DNA of 5,325 bases from Candidatus Aminicenantota bacterium (GTDB lineage: Bacteria; Acidobacteriota; Aminicenantia; JAMOAD01): positions 1-5,325 of the forward strand of contig JALXDT010000201.1 of NCBI GenBank assembly GCA_027070475.1, given 5' to 3'. Below are positions 1 through 5,325 of this stretch, piece after piece. The stretch's first letter is position 1, and every line of letters starts with the position of its first letter. Below the pieces are notes generated by a model, which worked only from the letters and a program-made list of their open reading frames with translations, was not told where the DNA came from and ran no database searches. A program made the position numbers and the translations under genes.

Positions 1-427
1 TAGCAGTGGAGACATCTAACAATTTTAAAACATCGAGAGGATTTCCGTATCCATTAATCGGCTTTTTAACTCCTACCTCAATAATATCATTAATTTTAAC
101 AATAATAGTACCATCCTTTAATTTGTTAGCAGGAAGTCCCTTAAATTTATAGGGATAATCTTCATCCTTTTTCTCTCCCGGTTTAATAAAATTCACAAAA
201 AAGGGAAAAGCAATTCTATCTGAATTTCTTTGAATAATTCCGCTCACTCCATTTTTGGTTTTTCCTATATATGCAACAAAATAATATCCCTTCAGTTGAC
301 TGTTTAAATACTTTCTCAAAAAATGTAGAGAAATAGAATCAACAGGGGATTTTTTTTCTTCCGAAAAAAGCATAAAACCCACCACTATTAACACAAAGAA
401 AATTATTATTTTTTTCTTATTAATCAT
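1..427 (-). CDS. Exported protein of unknown function, 3' end cut by window edge
   Basis: The frame is open from an ATG at 427-425 to the left edge, giving 142 codons without a stop. The N-terminus has a short Lys-rich stretch (residues 4-6), a hydrophobic core at about 7-21 and then Ser-Glu-Glu. This fits a Sec signal peptide or a single N-terminal anchor; with no Cys near residues 18-24 it is not an obvious lipoprotein. The rest seen is Lys-rich and soluble-looking. Residues 97-116 (GLPANKLKDGTIIVKINDII) recall the 'G-D-x-I-x-x-I-N' strand of PDZ domains, but too weakly to assign the family. The start is supported by a GAGG at 439-436, eight bases upstream, and by the ATGA overlap with the end of alr (bases 424-427), which implies translational coupling. 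An envelope location is inferred from the signal sequence; I do not recognise the function. The C-terminus is missing. Confidence 0.7.
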   Translation of the reverse strand, partial: MINKKKIIIFFVLIVVGFMLFSEEKKSPVDSISLHFLRKYLNSQLKGYYFVAYIGKTKNGVSGIIQRNSDRIAFPFFVNFIKPGEKKDEDYPYKFKGLPANKLKDGTIIVKINDIIEVGVKKPINGYGNPLDVLKLLDVSTA

Positions 428-1557
428 TTTAATATCCTCGGTATTTTTTCAGAAAGTCTTGCAAGAACTTCATAATTTATTGTGTTTATGTTTTGCGCCC
501 AATTATCAGCTGTTAAGATTTCTTCTCCGTCTTTTCCGATTAAGGTAACCTTATCTTCCGAATTAAGATTTCTCATATGGGAAACATCAACAATAGTTAT
601 ATTCATACATACCCTTCCTCTTATGGGAACTCTTTCCCCTTTTAAAAGAAAATAACCTCTGTTTGAGAGTTTTCTATCTATACCATCATAATACCCGACC
701 GGAAGAACAGCTATTCTGGTTTTTTGCGTGGTTTTGTAGGTGAGCCCATAGCTAATATAACTACCTTTTTTTAAATCTTTTAATTGTGCAATTTTTGTGT
801 AAAAGGATAAAACTTTTTTAAGTTCAAGTTCATTTTTGTATTTTAAGAGAAAGGATAGATGGGTCTCATTTGAAGGCCAGTACCCATAAGCGCTGATTCC
901 CACCCTTACAAAATCAAAATGGGTTTCAGGGAAGAGAAGGGTTGAAGCGGAACAGGAAAAATGCCTTAAAGGTGAAAAACCATCCTTTTTTATCATAGCA
1001 TAGAATCTTTTAAATCTTCTGAGCTGATAATCAGCATAGCTGTGATCAATTGTATCCTCTATATTTGCAAAATGGGAGGAAACAGCTTCAAACTTTGCAT
1101 ATTTAAGTTTGTCCAGAATTTTTTTATACTTTTTCCATTCATTTTTATTTATTCCCTGTCTTCCTGTCCCTGTCTCAAGCTTCAGATGAAAATATGCAGT
1201 TTTTTTTAATTTTTTAGCCTTTGCCTCAAGAGCAAGTATATAATCAGGATTATATACTGTAAATCTTATTTTGTTTTTTATGCCCTCTTCAATTTCATCT
1301 CTTTCTATATAACCAAGGGAAATAATATCCCTTTTAACCCCAAGCTTTCTCAACTCTATAGCCTCTTCAAGGCTGTTCACCCCATACCAATCCACAATAC
1401 CGCTCTTTTCCGCAACTTCAACCACTGGCTTTATTCCATGTCCGTAGGCATTGGCTTTTACAACAAAAATTATCTTTGTTTTATCCTTTACCAGAGATCT
1501 TATTAATTTTAAATTATGCAAAAGAGCTTTTCTATCAATTTCAATCCATTTTAACAT
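424..1557 (-). CDS. alr: Alanine racemase (PLP-dependent)
   Basis: Cytoplasmic enzyme interconverting L- and D-alanine; D-Ala feeds D-Ala-D-Ala ligase for peptidoglycan. The protein has 377 residues, the usual family length. An N-terminal TIM-like barrel carries the PLP signature VVKANAYGHG with Schiff-base lysine K34. HLKLETGTGRQG (124-135) holds the lysine and arginine (K126, R133) equivalent to the carbamylated Lys and partner Arg of characterised enzymes. H162 (SHFAN) and R218 (VRVGISAYG) match the PLP-ring contacts. The C-terminal domain has the second catalytic base Y270 (ISYG), GYYDG at 288-292, GRVCMN at 314-319 and INYEV at 360-364. Differences from the common consensus are TGTGR for TGMGR, CMN for CMD and GYYDG for GYADG; the main catalytic residues are present, so it should be active. 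The start is chosen because MLKWIEIDRKALLHNL fits the family N-terminus; no clear Shine-Dalgarno precedes it. It is the first gene of a two-gene minus-strand unit. Confidence 0.97.
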   Translation of the reverse strand: MLKWIEIDRKALLHNLKLIRSLVKDKTKIIFVVKANAYGHGIKPVVEVAEKSGIVDWYGVNSLEEAIELRKLGVKRDIISLGYIERDEIEEGIKNKIRFTVYNPDYILALEAKAKKLKKTAYFHLKLETGTGRQGINKNEWKKYKKILDKLKYAKFEAVSSHFANIEDTIDHSYADYQLRRFKRFYAMIKKDGFSPLRHFSCSASTLLFPETHFDFVRVGISAYGYWPSNETHLSFLLKYKNELELKKVLSFYTKIAQLKDLKKGSYISYGLTYKTTQKTRIAVLPVGYYDGIDRKLSNRGYFLLKGERVPIRGRVCMNITIVDVSHMRNLNSEDKVTLIGKDGEEILTADNWAQNINTINYEVLARLSEKIPRILK

Positions 1558-1618
1558 TGTATTATATTTTACCAGAGAATTGAAAAAAATTACACAAAGA
1601 ATAGCTTTGAGCTAAGTC

Positions 1619-1646
1619 GTGAATGGTGAATGGTGAATCGTGAATT
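1619..1646 (+). repeat. Four tandem GTGAATN heptamers, left arm
   Basis: The units are GTGAATG, GTGAATG, GTGAATC and GTGAATT, directly adjacent and in phase. They match the short tandem heptanucleotide repeats seen in intergenic regions of some bacteria. The same array occurs in reverse orientation at 1706-1733, forming the outer stem of the larger inverted repeat. Confidence 0.85.
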
Positions 1647-1661
1647 GGTGTAATATATACC

Positions 1662-1689
1662 GTAGGGGCAATTCATGAATTGCCCCTAC
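1662..1689. repeat. Perfect 28-bp palindrome
   Basis: The half-site GTAGGGGCAATTCA is followed directly by its exact reverse complement, with no mismatch and no spacer. The GGGGC/GCCCC ends make it the most GC-rich patch of the intergenic region. Transcribed RNA or single-stranded DNA would fold into a strong stem. No T-tract follows on either strand, and it sits between divergent genes, so a terminator role is unlikely. I recall GTAGGGGC-type inverted repeats as common dispersed elements in several bacterial genomes, but cannot check that here. Confidence 0.9.
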
Positions 1690-1705
1690 AAATATTCATC
1701 GCTCC

Positions 1706-1733
1706 AATTCACAATTCACTATTTACTTTTCAC
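1706..1733 (-). repeat. Four tandem GTGAATN heptamers, right arm
   Basis: Read on the minus strand from 1733 the units are GTGAAAA, GTAAATA, GTGAATT and GTGAATT. The outer two are degenerate and the inner two perfect, so the copies next to the palindrome are better preserved. They pair in register with the left array. Confidence 0.8.
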
Positions 1734-1779
1734 AATTTATGCCTTTCCCCCTCAAACATCTGTGAAACTTCGTTATTTT

Positions 1780-1809
1780 TTGAAAAAAGAGAGTGGGATA
1801 GTGTATAAT
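1780..1809 (+). promoter_or_regulatory. Sigma-70-type promoter of clpB
   Basis: A -35 box TTGAAA (1780-1785) and a perfect -10 box TATAAT (1804-1809) are separated by 18 bases. Transcription would start near 1816, leaving a leader of about 28 bases that contains the clpB Shine-Dalgarno. The -35 overlaps a small dyad, TTTTTT-G-AAAAAA (1776-1788), which may be only AT richness. I see no CIRCE repeat (TTAGCACTC/GAGTGCTAA), no CtsR heptad repeat and no sigma-32 CCCCAT -10, so heat control, if any, is not of a type readable here. Confidence 0.7.
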
Positions 1810-1831
1810 ATATAAAAATAGAATATCTTTC

Positions 1832-1838
1832 AGGAGGT
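1832..1838 (+). promoter_or_regulatory. Strong Shine-Dalgarno of clpB
   Basis: AGGAGGT lies five bases before the ATG at 1844, a near-perfect anti-16S match that fixes the clpB start. It contrasts with alr, which has no clear ribosome site. Confidence 0.9.
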
Positions 1839-1843
1839 AAAAG

Positions 1844-4426
1844 ATGAGATTGGACAAATTTACAATAAAAGCACAGGAGGCTATTCAAAATGCTCAAAGT
1901 CTTGCTATGGATTACGGGCATCAGGAAATTCTACCTGAGCATCTTCTAACAGCTCTTTTGGTTCAGGAAGACAGTATAGTCCCCAAAACACTTGAAAAAA
2001 TCGGGATAAAACCTGTTCAAATTGTTTCCCAATTAAAAGATTATCTTAATACACTTCCAAAAGTTCAGGGAGCTGAGATCTATCTTTCACAGAAACTAAA
2101 CAGAATTTTAAATAATTCCTTCGGAGAAATAAAGCAGTTCGGAGACGAGTTTGTTTCAACAGAGCATCTTTTTCTTTCAATTTTAAAAGACAAAAGCTCT
2201 GAAGCAGGGAAAATTCTTGAGAAAAATGGTGTAAAAGAGCAGGTTTTTCTTCAGGCTTTAATGGAAATCAGAGGTTCTCATAGAGTGACGGATCAAAATC
2301 CTGAGGATAAATTTCAGGCTCTGGAAAAATTCGGAAAAGATCTCACAGAAATGGCAAGAGCCGGAAAGCTTGATCCTGTAATCGGAAGAGATGAGGAAAT
2401 AAGAAGAGTTATTCAGGTGCTTTCAAGAAAAAAGAAAAATAATCCTGCTTTAATAGGAGAGCCGGGAGTCGGGAAAACCGCTATAGTTGAAGGTTTGGCG
2501 CAGAGAATAGTTAACGGAGATGTTCCCGAATCTTTAAAAAACAGAAGAATAATAGCCCTTGATATGGGAGCACTTTTAGCTGGAGCAAAATTCAGAGGAG
2601 AGTTTGAAGACAGACTAAAAGCTGTTGTGAAAGAAATTGTTGACAGTGAAGGACAGATAATTTTATTCATAGATGAAATGCACACAATAGTCGGAGCAGG
2701 CTCAGCCGAGGGAGCGGTGGATGCTTCAAACATTTTAAAACCATCCCTTGCAAGAGGAGAGCTGAGAGCTATCGGAGCTACAACCCTGAATGAATATAAA
2801 AAATACATTGAAAAGGACCCGGCTCTTGAAAGAAGATTCCAGCCTGTTTATGTATCAGAGCCAACTGTTGAAGATACGATTTCAATTTTAAGAGGCTTAA
2901 AGGAAAAGTATGAAGTACACCATGGGATAAAGATAAAAGACTCAGCACTTGTTGCAGCTGCCGTTCTATCCCACAGATATATTGCTGACAGAAAGCTTCC
3001 GGATAAAGCCATAGATCTTATAGATGAAGCTGCGGCAAAGTTAAGGATTGAAATAGATTCAATGCCTCAGGAAATAGATGAAATAGAAAGAAAGATAACC
3101 CAGCTTGAAATTGAAAAACAGGCTCTCTCCAAGGAAAAAGACGAAGCATCAAAAGAAAGACTGGAAAAGATAAAGAAGGAGCTTGCGGAGCTTAAAGATA
3201 AAAGCAAAGTTTTAAAAGCTCAGTGGCAGAGAGAAAAAGAGATCATTGAAAAGATAAATTTCCTTAAAAAAGAGATAGAGGAAAAGAAAACACTGGAGCA
3301 GAGATATGAAAGAGAGGGAAATCTTGATAAGATAGCTGAGATAAGATATGGGATTATTCCGAAATTACAACAGGAATTGGAGCAAAAGAACAAAGAGTTA
3401 AAAGAGATACAGGAGAAGGGAGGAATGCTCAAAGAGGAGATTGATGAAGAGGATATAGCTGAAATTATTTCAAGGTGGACAGGAATTCCAGTGTCAAAAC
3501 TTCTTGAAGGTGAAAGAGAAAAATTACTTAAGATGGAGGAAAGACTTTCTGAAAGGGTTGTGGGACAGGATGAAGCTATTAGAGTAATCTCCAATGCAAT
3601 CAGAAGGTCAAGGGCAGGATTGCAGGATCCTAACAGACCTATTGGTTCCTTTCTCTTTTTAGGGCCGACCGGAGTAGGTAAAACAGAGCTTGCAAAGTCT
3701 TTAGCAGAATTTTTATTTGATGATGAAAGAGCAATGATCAGAATAGATATGTCAGAATATATGGAAAAGCACTCTGTAGCAAAACTCATAGGTGCACCTC
3801 CGGGATATGTAGGTTATGAAGAGGGAGGCCAGTTAACGGAAAAGGTGAGAAGAAGGCCTTACTCTGTGATTTTGATGGATGAAATTGAAAAGGCTCATCC
3901 CGATGTTTTTAATATACTTTTGCAGATTCTTGATGATGGAAGATTAACAGATTCAAAGGGTAGAACAGTAGATTTCAGAAACACAGTCATAATAATGACA
4001 TCCAACATAGGTTCCCAATATATAATAGATTTTATCAATGACAGAAAAAAACTTGAAGAAGAGATTGACAAATTATTAAAAGCTCACTTTAAACCTGAAT
4101 TTCTAAACAGAATAGATGATATCGTAATATTTAATCCGTTAACAAAGGATATGATCCTAAAGATTGTTGATATTCAACTTAAAAGGCTTCAGAAACTTCT
4201 TGATGATAAAAAACTCAAGCTAAAAATTAGTGATAAGGCAAAAGAATATATTGCCGAAATAGGCTATGATCCCCAGTTCGGAGCAAGGCCTTTAAAAAGA
4301 GTTATTCAAAGAGAAATTCAGAATAGACTTGCTTATGAAATATTAAATGGTAAAATAAAGGATGGAGATACTGTGATTATTGATTATGATGGAAAAGATT
4401 TAATTATAAGAGGAGAAAATGGATAG
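1844..4426 (+). CDS. clpB: ATP-dependent protein disaggregase ClpB (Hsp100)
   Basis: Cytoplasmic hexameric AAA+ chaperone that threads polypeptides out of aggregates, in known systems together with DnaK/DnaJ/GrpE. The protein has 860 residues (E. coli 857) and all domains in order. The Clp N-domain with two repeats spans about 1-145. AAA-1 has Walker A GEPGVGKT (205-212, K211), pore-loop F250 in KFRGEFE, Walker B with D277/E278 and arginine-finger pair R330/R331. The coiled-coil middle domain (about 405-530), rich in Lys and Glu, is the mark of ClpB as against ClpA or ClpX. AAA-2 has Walker A GPTGVGKT (607-614, K613), pore-loop Y655 in GYVGYEEGG, Walker B with D679/E680 and sensor-2 R815 in GARPLKR. 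No ClpP-docking IGF/IGL loop is apparent, as expected for a disaggregase. The AAA-1 pore aromatic is Phe where E. coli has Tyr, a conservative change. It starts after AGGAGGT and its last codons overlap the next gene by 8 bases. Confidence 0.99.
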   Translation: MRLDKFTIKAQEAIQNAQSLAMDYGHQEILPEHLLTALLVQEDSIVPKTLEKIGIKPVQIVSQLKDYLNTLPKVQGAEIYLSQKLNRILNNSFGEIKQFGDEFVSTEHLFLSILKDKSSEAGKILEKNGVKEQVFLQALMEIRGSHRVTDQNPEDKFQALEKFGKDLTEMARAGKLDPVIGRDEEIRRVIQVLSRKKKNNPALIGEPGVGKTAIVEGLAQRIVNGDVPESLKNRRIIALDMGALLAGAKFRGEFEDRLKAVVKEIVDSEGQIILFIDEMHTIVGAGSAEGAVDASNILKPSLARGELRAIGATTLNEYKKYIEKDPALERRFQPVYVSEPTVEDTISILRGLKEKYEVHHGIKIKDSALVAAAVLSHRYIADRKLPDKAIDLIDEAAAKLRIEIDSMPQEIDEIERKITQLEIEKQALSKEKDEASKERLEKIKKELAELKDKSKVLKAQWQREKEIIEKINFLKKEIEEKKTLEQRYEREGNLDKIAEIRYGIIPKLQQELEQKNKELKEIQEKGGMLKEEIDEEDIAEIISRWTGIPVSKLLEGEREKLLKMEERLSERVVGQDEAIRVISNAIRRSRAGLQDPNRPIGSFLFLGPTGVGKTELAKSLAEFLFDDERAMIRIDMSEYMEKHSVAKLIGAPPGYVGYEEGGQLTEKVRRRPYSVILMDEIEKAHPDVFNILLQILDDGRLTDSKGRTVDFRNTVIIMTSNIGSQYIIDFINDRKKLEEEIDKLLKAHFKPEFLNRIDDIVIFNPLTKDMILKIVDIQLKRLQKLLDDKKLKLKISDKAKEYIAEIGYDPQFGARPLKRVIQREIQNRLAYEILNGKIKDGDTVIIDYDGKDLIIRGENG
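4411..4415 (+). promoter_or_regulatory. Shine-Dalgarno of the glycosyltransferase, inside the end of clpB
   Basis: AGGAG, within the longer purine run AAGAGGAGAAA, lies just before the ATG at 4419 and within the last codons of clpB. It supports the overlapping start and translation by ribosomes finishing clpB. Confidence 0.75.
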
Positions 4427-5325
4427 TCCTAAAATTTCAATTATTGTTCCAGTGTACAATGAGGAAAAAAACATTCCTATTCTTTTTGATGAAATTGTTA
4501 AAACAATGGAAGGGTTTGAACCTGATTTTGAACTTATCTTTGTAAATGACGGAAGCAGGGATCAATCCCTTAAAATAATAAAAGAATTAAGAGAAAAAGA
4601 TAAAAGAGTAAAGTATATTGATTTTAGAAAAAACTTCGGACAAACCGCTGCTCTTGCCGCTGGTTTTGATTTTGCAGAGGGAGAGATTATGATAACAATG
4701 GATGGTGATTTACAGAATGATCCCTCGGATATACCGGCTCTTGTAAAAGAGTTAAAAGAAAAGAATCTTGATCTTGTGAATGGGTGGAGATACAAAAGAA
4801 AAGATCCTTTTATTTCAAGGAAACTTCCGTCAATATTAGCGAACAAACTAATATCATGGATAACAGGGGTCAAATTACATGACTATGGCTGCACATTAAA
4901 AGCATACAGAAAAGAGATTGCCAAAGATTTAAAGCTGTACGGAGAACAGCATAGGTTTATTCCCGCACTTGCATATATTGAGGGTGGAAGAATCGGGGAA
5001 ATGAAAGTTAATCACAGAGAGAGAAAATTCGGAAAGAGCAAATATGGAATATCAAGAACCATAAGAGTTATTCTCGATCTTATGACTGTAAAGTTTTTAT
5101 CAAGCTATTCCACCAAACCATTGCAAATTTTCGGTTTATTGGGAACCCTTACTGGAGGAGCCGGGATTTTAATCGGCTTATACTTAGCCTACATCAGATT
5201 AATACAGAAAATTGGAATCTCCGGAAGGCCACTTCTTTTTCTCTCAATGCTCCTGATTTTTATGGGAGTTCAATTCTTTTCTTTAGGTTTGATAGGAGAA
5301 ATGCTTTCAAGGACCTATCATGAAT
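4419..5325 (+). CDS. Family 2 glycosyltransferase, polyprenyl-phosphate sugar transferase type (3' end cut)
   Basis: 302 codons are present before the right edge. The N-terminal GT-A domain begins with SIIVPVYNEEKNI (7-19), followed by VNDGSRD (42-48) and the nucleotide-sugar/metal motif MDGDLQNDP (94-102, DxD at D95/D97). DYGCTLKAYR is the acceptor-side motif of this branch, followed by GEQHRF (175-180) and HRERKFGKSKYG (199-210). Two hydrophobic segments at about 235-258 and 272-296 should anchor it in the inner membrane. This layout matches the DPM1/GtrB/ArnC-like group, which moves a sugar from a nucleotide donor to undecaprenyl phosphate for later use outside the membrane; donor and acceptor cannot be read from the sequence. 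Relatives are usually 310-340 residues, so only a short tail is probably missing. It overlaps clpB by 8 bases with its own ribosome site, so the two are likely one transcript, though no functional link to disaggregation is known to me. Confidence 0.92.
   Translation, partial: MDSPKISIIVPVYNEEKNIPILFDEIVKTMEGFEPDFELIFVNDGSRDQSLKIIKELREKDKRVKYIDFRKNFGQTAALAAGFDFAEGEIMITMDGDLQNDPSDIPALVKELKEKNLDLVNGWRYKRKDPFISRKLPSILANKLISWITGVKLHDYGCTLKAYRKEIAKDLKLYGEQHRFIPALAYIEGGRIGEMKVNHRERKFGKSKYGISRTIRVILDLMTVKFLSSYSTKPLQIFGLLGTLTGGAGILIGLYLAYIRLIQKIGISGRPLLFLSMLLIFMGVQFFSLGLIGEMLSRTYHE

Larger units (their letters stand above)
1619..1733. repeat. Nested inverted-repeat element (palindrome inside heptamer arms)
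   Basis: Two 32-base arms, 1619-1650 and 1702-1733, are inverted copies matching at 26 of 32 positions. Between them, separated by 11 and 12 bases, lies a perfect palindrome at 1662-1689. Arms and palindrome share the same centre within half a base, so the whole 115 bases can form one long hairpin with one internal loop. It has no coding capacity. It resembles non-autonomous dispersed repeats (MITE or REP/BIME type) found between bacterial genes; mobility is inferred, since only one copy is visible. It lies 61 bases upstream of the alr start and 46 bases upstream of the clpB -35 box, so it separates the two divergent regulatory regions without disrupting the clpB promoter. Confidence 0.85.

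Noticed and set aside
1561..1566. TATAAT on the minus strand just upstream of the alr start as a -10 box
   Set aside because: It ends only three bases before the ATG, which would put the transcript start inside the coding sequence, and there is no good -35 at 16-18 bases. Probably chance in AT-rich DNA.
1662..1689. Palindrome as a rho-independent terminator
   Set aside because: It lies between divergent genes, where no transcript needs to end, and neither side has a following U-tract.
1619..1733. CRISPR array or phage attachment site
   Set aside because: The repeats are 7 bases long without unique spacers, the large repeat is inverted, and no cas, integrase or tRNA sequence is nearby.
1730..1921. 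Minus-strand 63-codon open frame across the clpB start
   Set aside because: It runs antisense through the clpB promoter, ribosome site and first codons, has no family resemblance, and looks like chance.
2413..2808. Minus-strand 131-codon open frame inside clpB
   Set aside because: It is antisense to the highly conserved AAA-1 domain and its Ser/Pro/Phe-rich product is typical of a complement-strand shadow.
3220..3789. Minus-strand 189-codon open frame inside clpB
   Set aside because: It is antisense to the Lys/Glu-rich coiled coil and AAA-2; the Ser/Phe/Leu-rich product mirrors GAA/AAA/GAG codons.
4562..4873. Minus-strand 103-codon open frame inside the glycosyltransferase
   Set aside because: It lies antisense to the conserved GT-A domain, with no motif or ribosome site to support it.

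Overview
This is an AT-rich bacterial window with A/T-ending codons and Lys/Ile/Glu-rich proteins. It holds four protein genes in two divergent pairs. The gene set (alanine racemase, ClpB, a membrane-anchored family 2 glycosyltransferase) points to a peptidoglycan-making bacterium. The sequence alone does not fix the phylum. The alanine racemase uses less common motif variants (ETGTGRQG, CMN), so I would guess a lineage away from the enteric and Bacillus models, but this is only an inference.

Left half, minus strand: an alanine racemase gene (alr, 1557 down to 424) is followed, with an ATGA stop/start overlap, by a gene for an exported protein of unknown function. That gene runs off the left edge after 142 codons. 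The two are almost certainly co-transcribed.

Middle (1558-1843): the intergenic region between the divergent genes. It carries a 115-bp nested inverted repeat: a perfect 28-bp palindrome flanked on each side by four in-phase copies of a GTGAATN heptamer in opposite orientation. It looks like a dispersed, MITE-like or REP-like repeat that landed between the two genes. To its right lies a good sigma-70-type promoter and a strong Shine-Dalgarno sequence for clpB.

Right half, plus strand: clpB encodes a complete, canonical Hsp100 disaggregase of 860 residues. It overlaps by 8 bases a family 2 glycosyltransferase gene with two C-terminal membrane helices, which is cut by the right edge after 302 codons. 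The clpB promoter has no recognisable CIRCE, CtsR or sigma-32 element.

I see no CRISPR array, tRNA, rRNA, prophage or defence system. The window is mostly conserved housekeeping sequence. The intergenic repeat and the unknown exported protein are its least explained parts.
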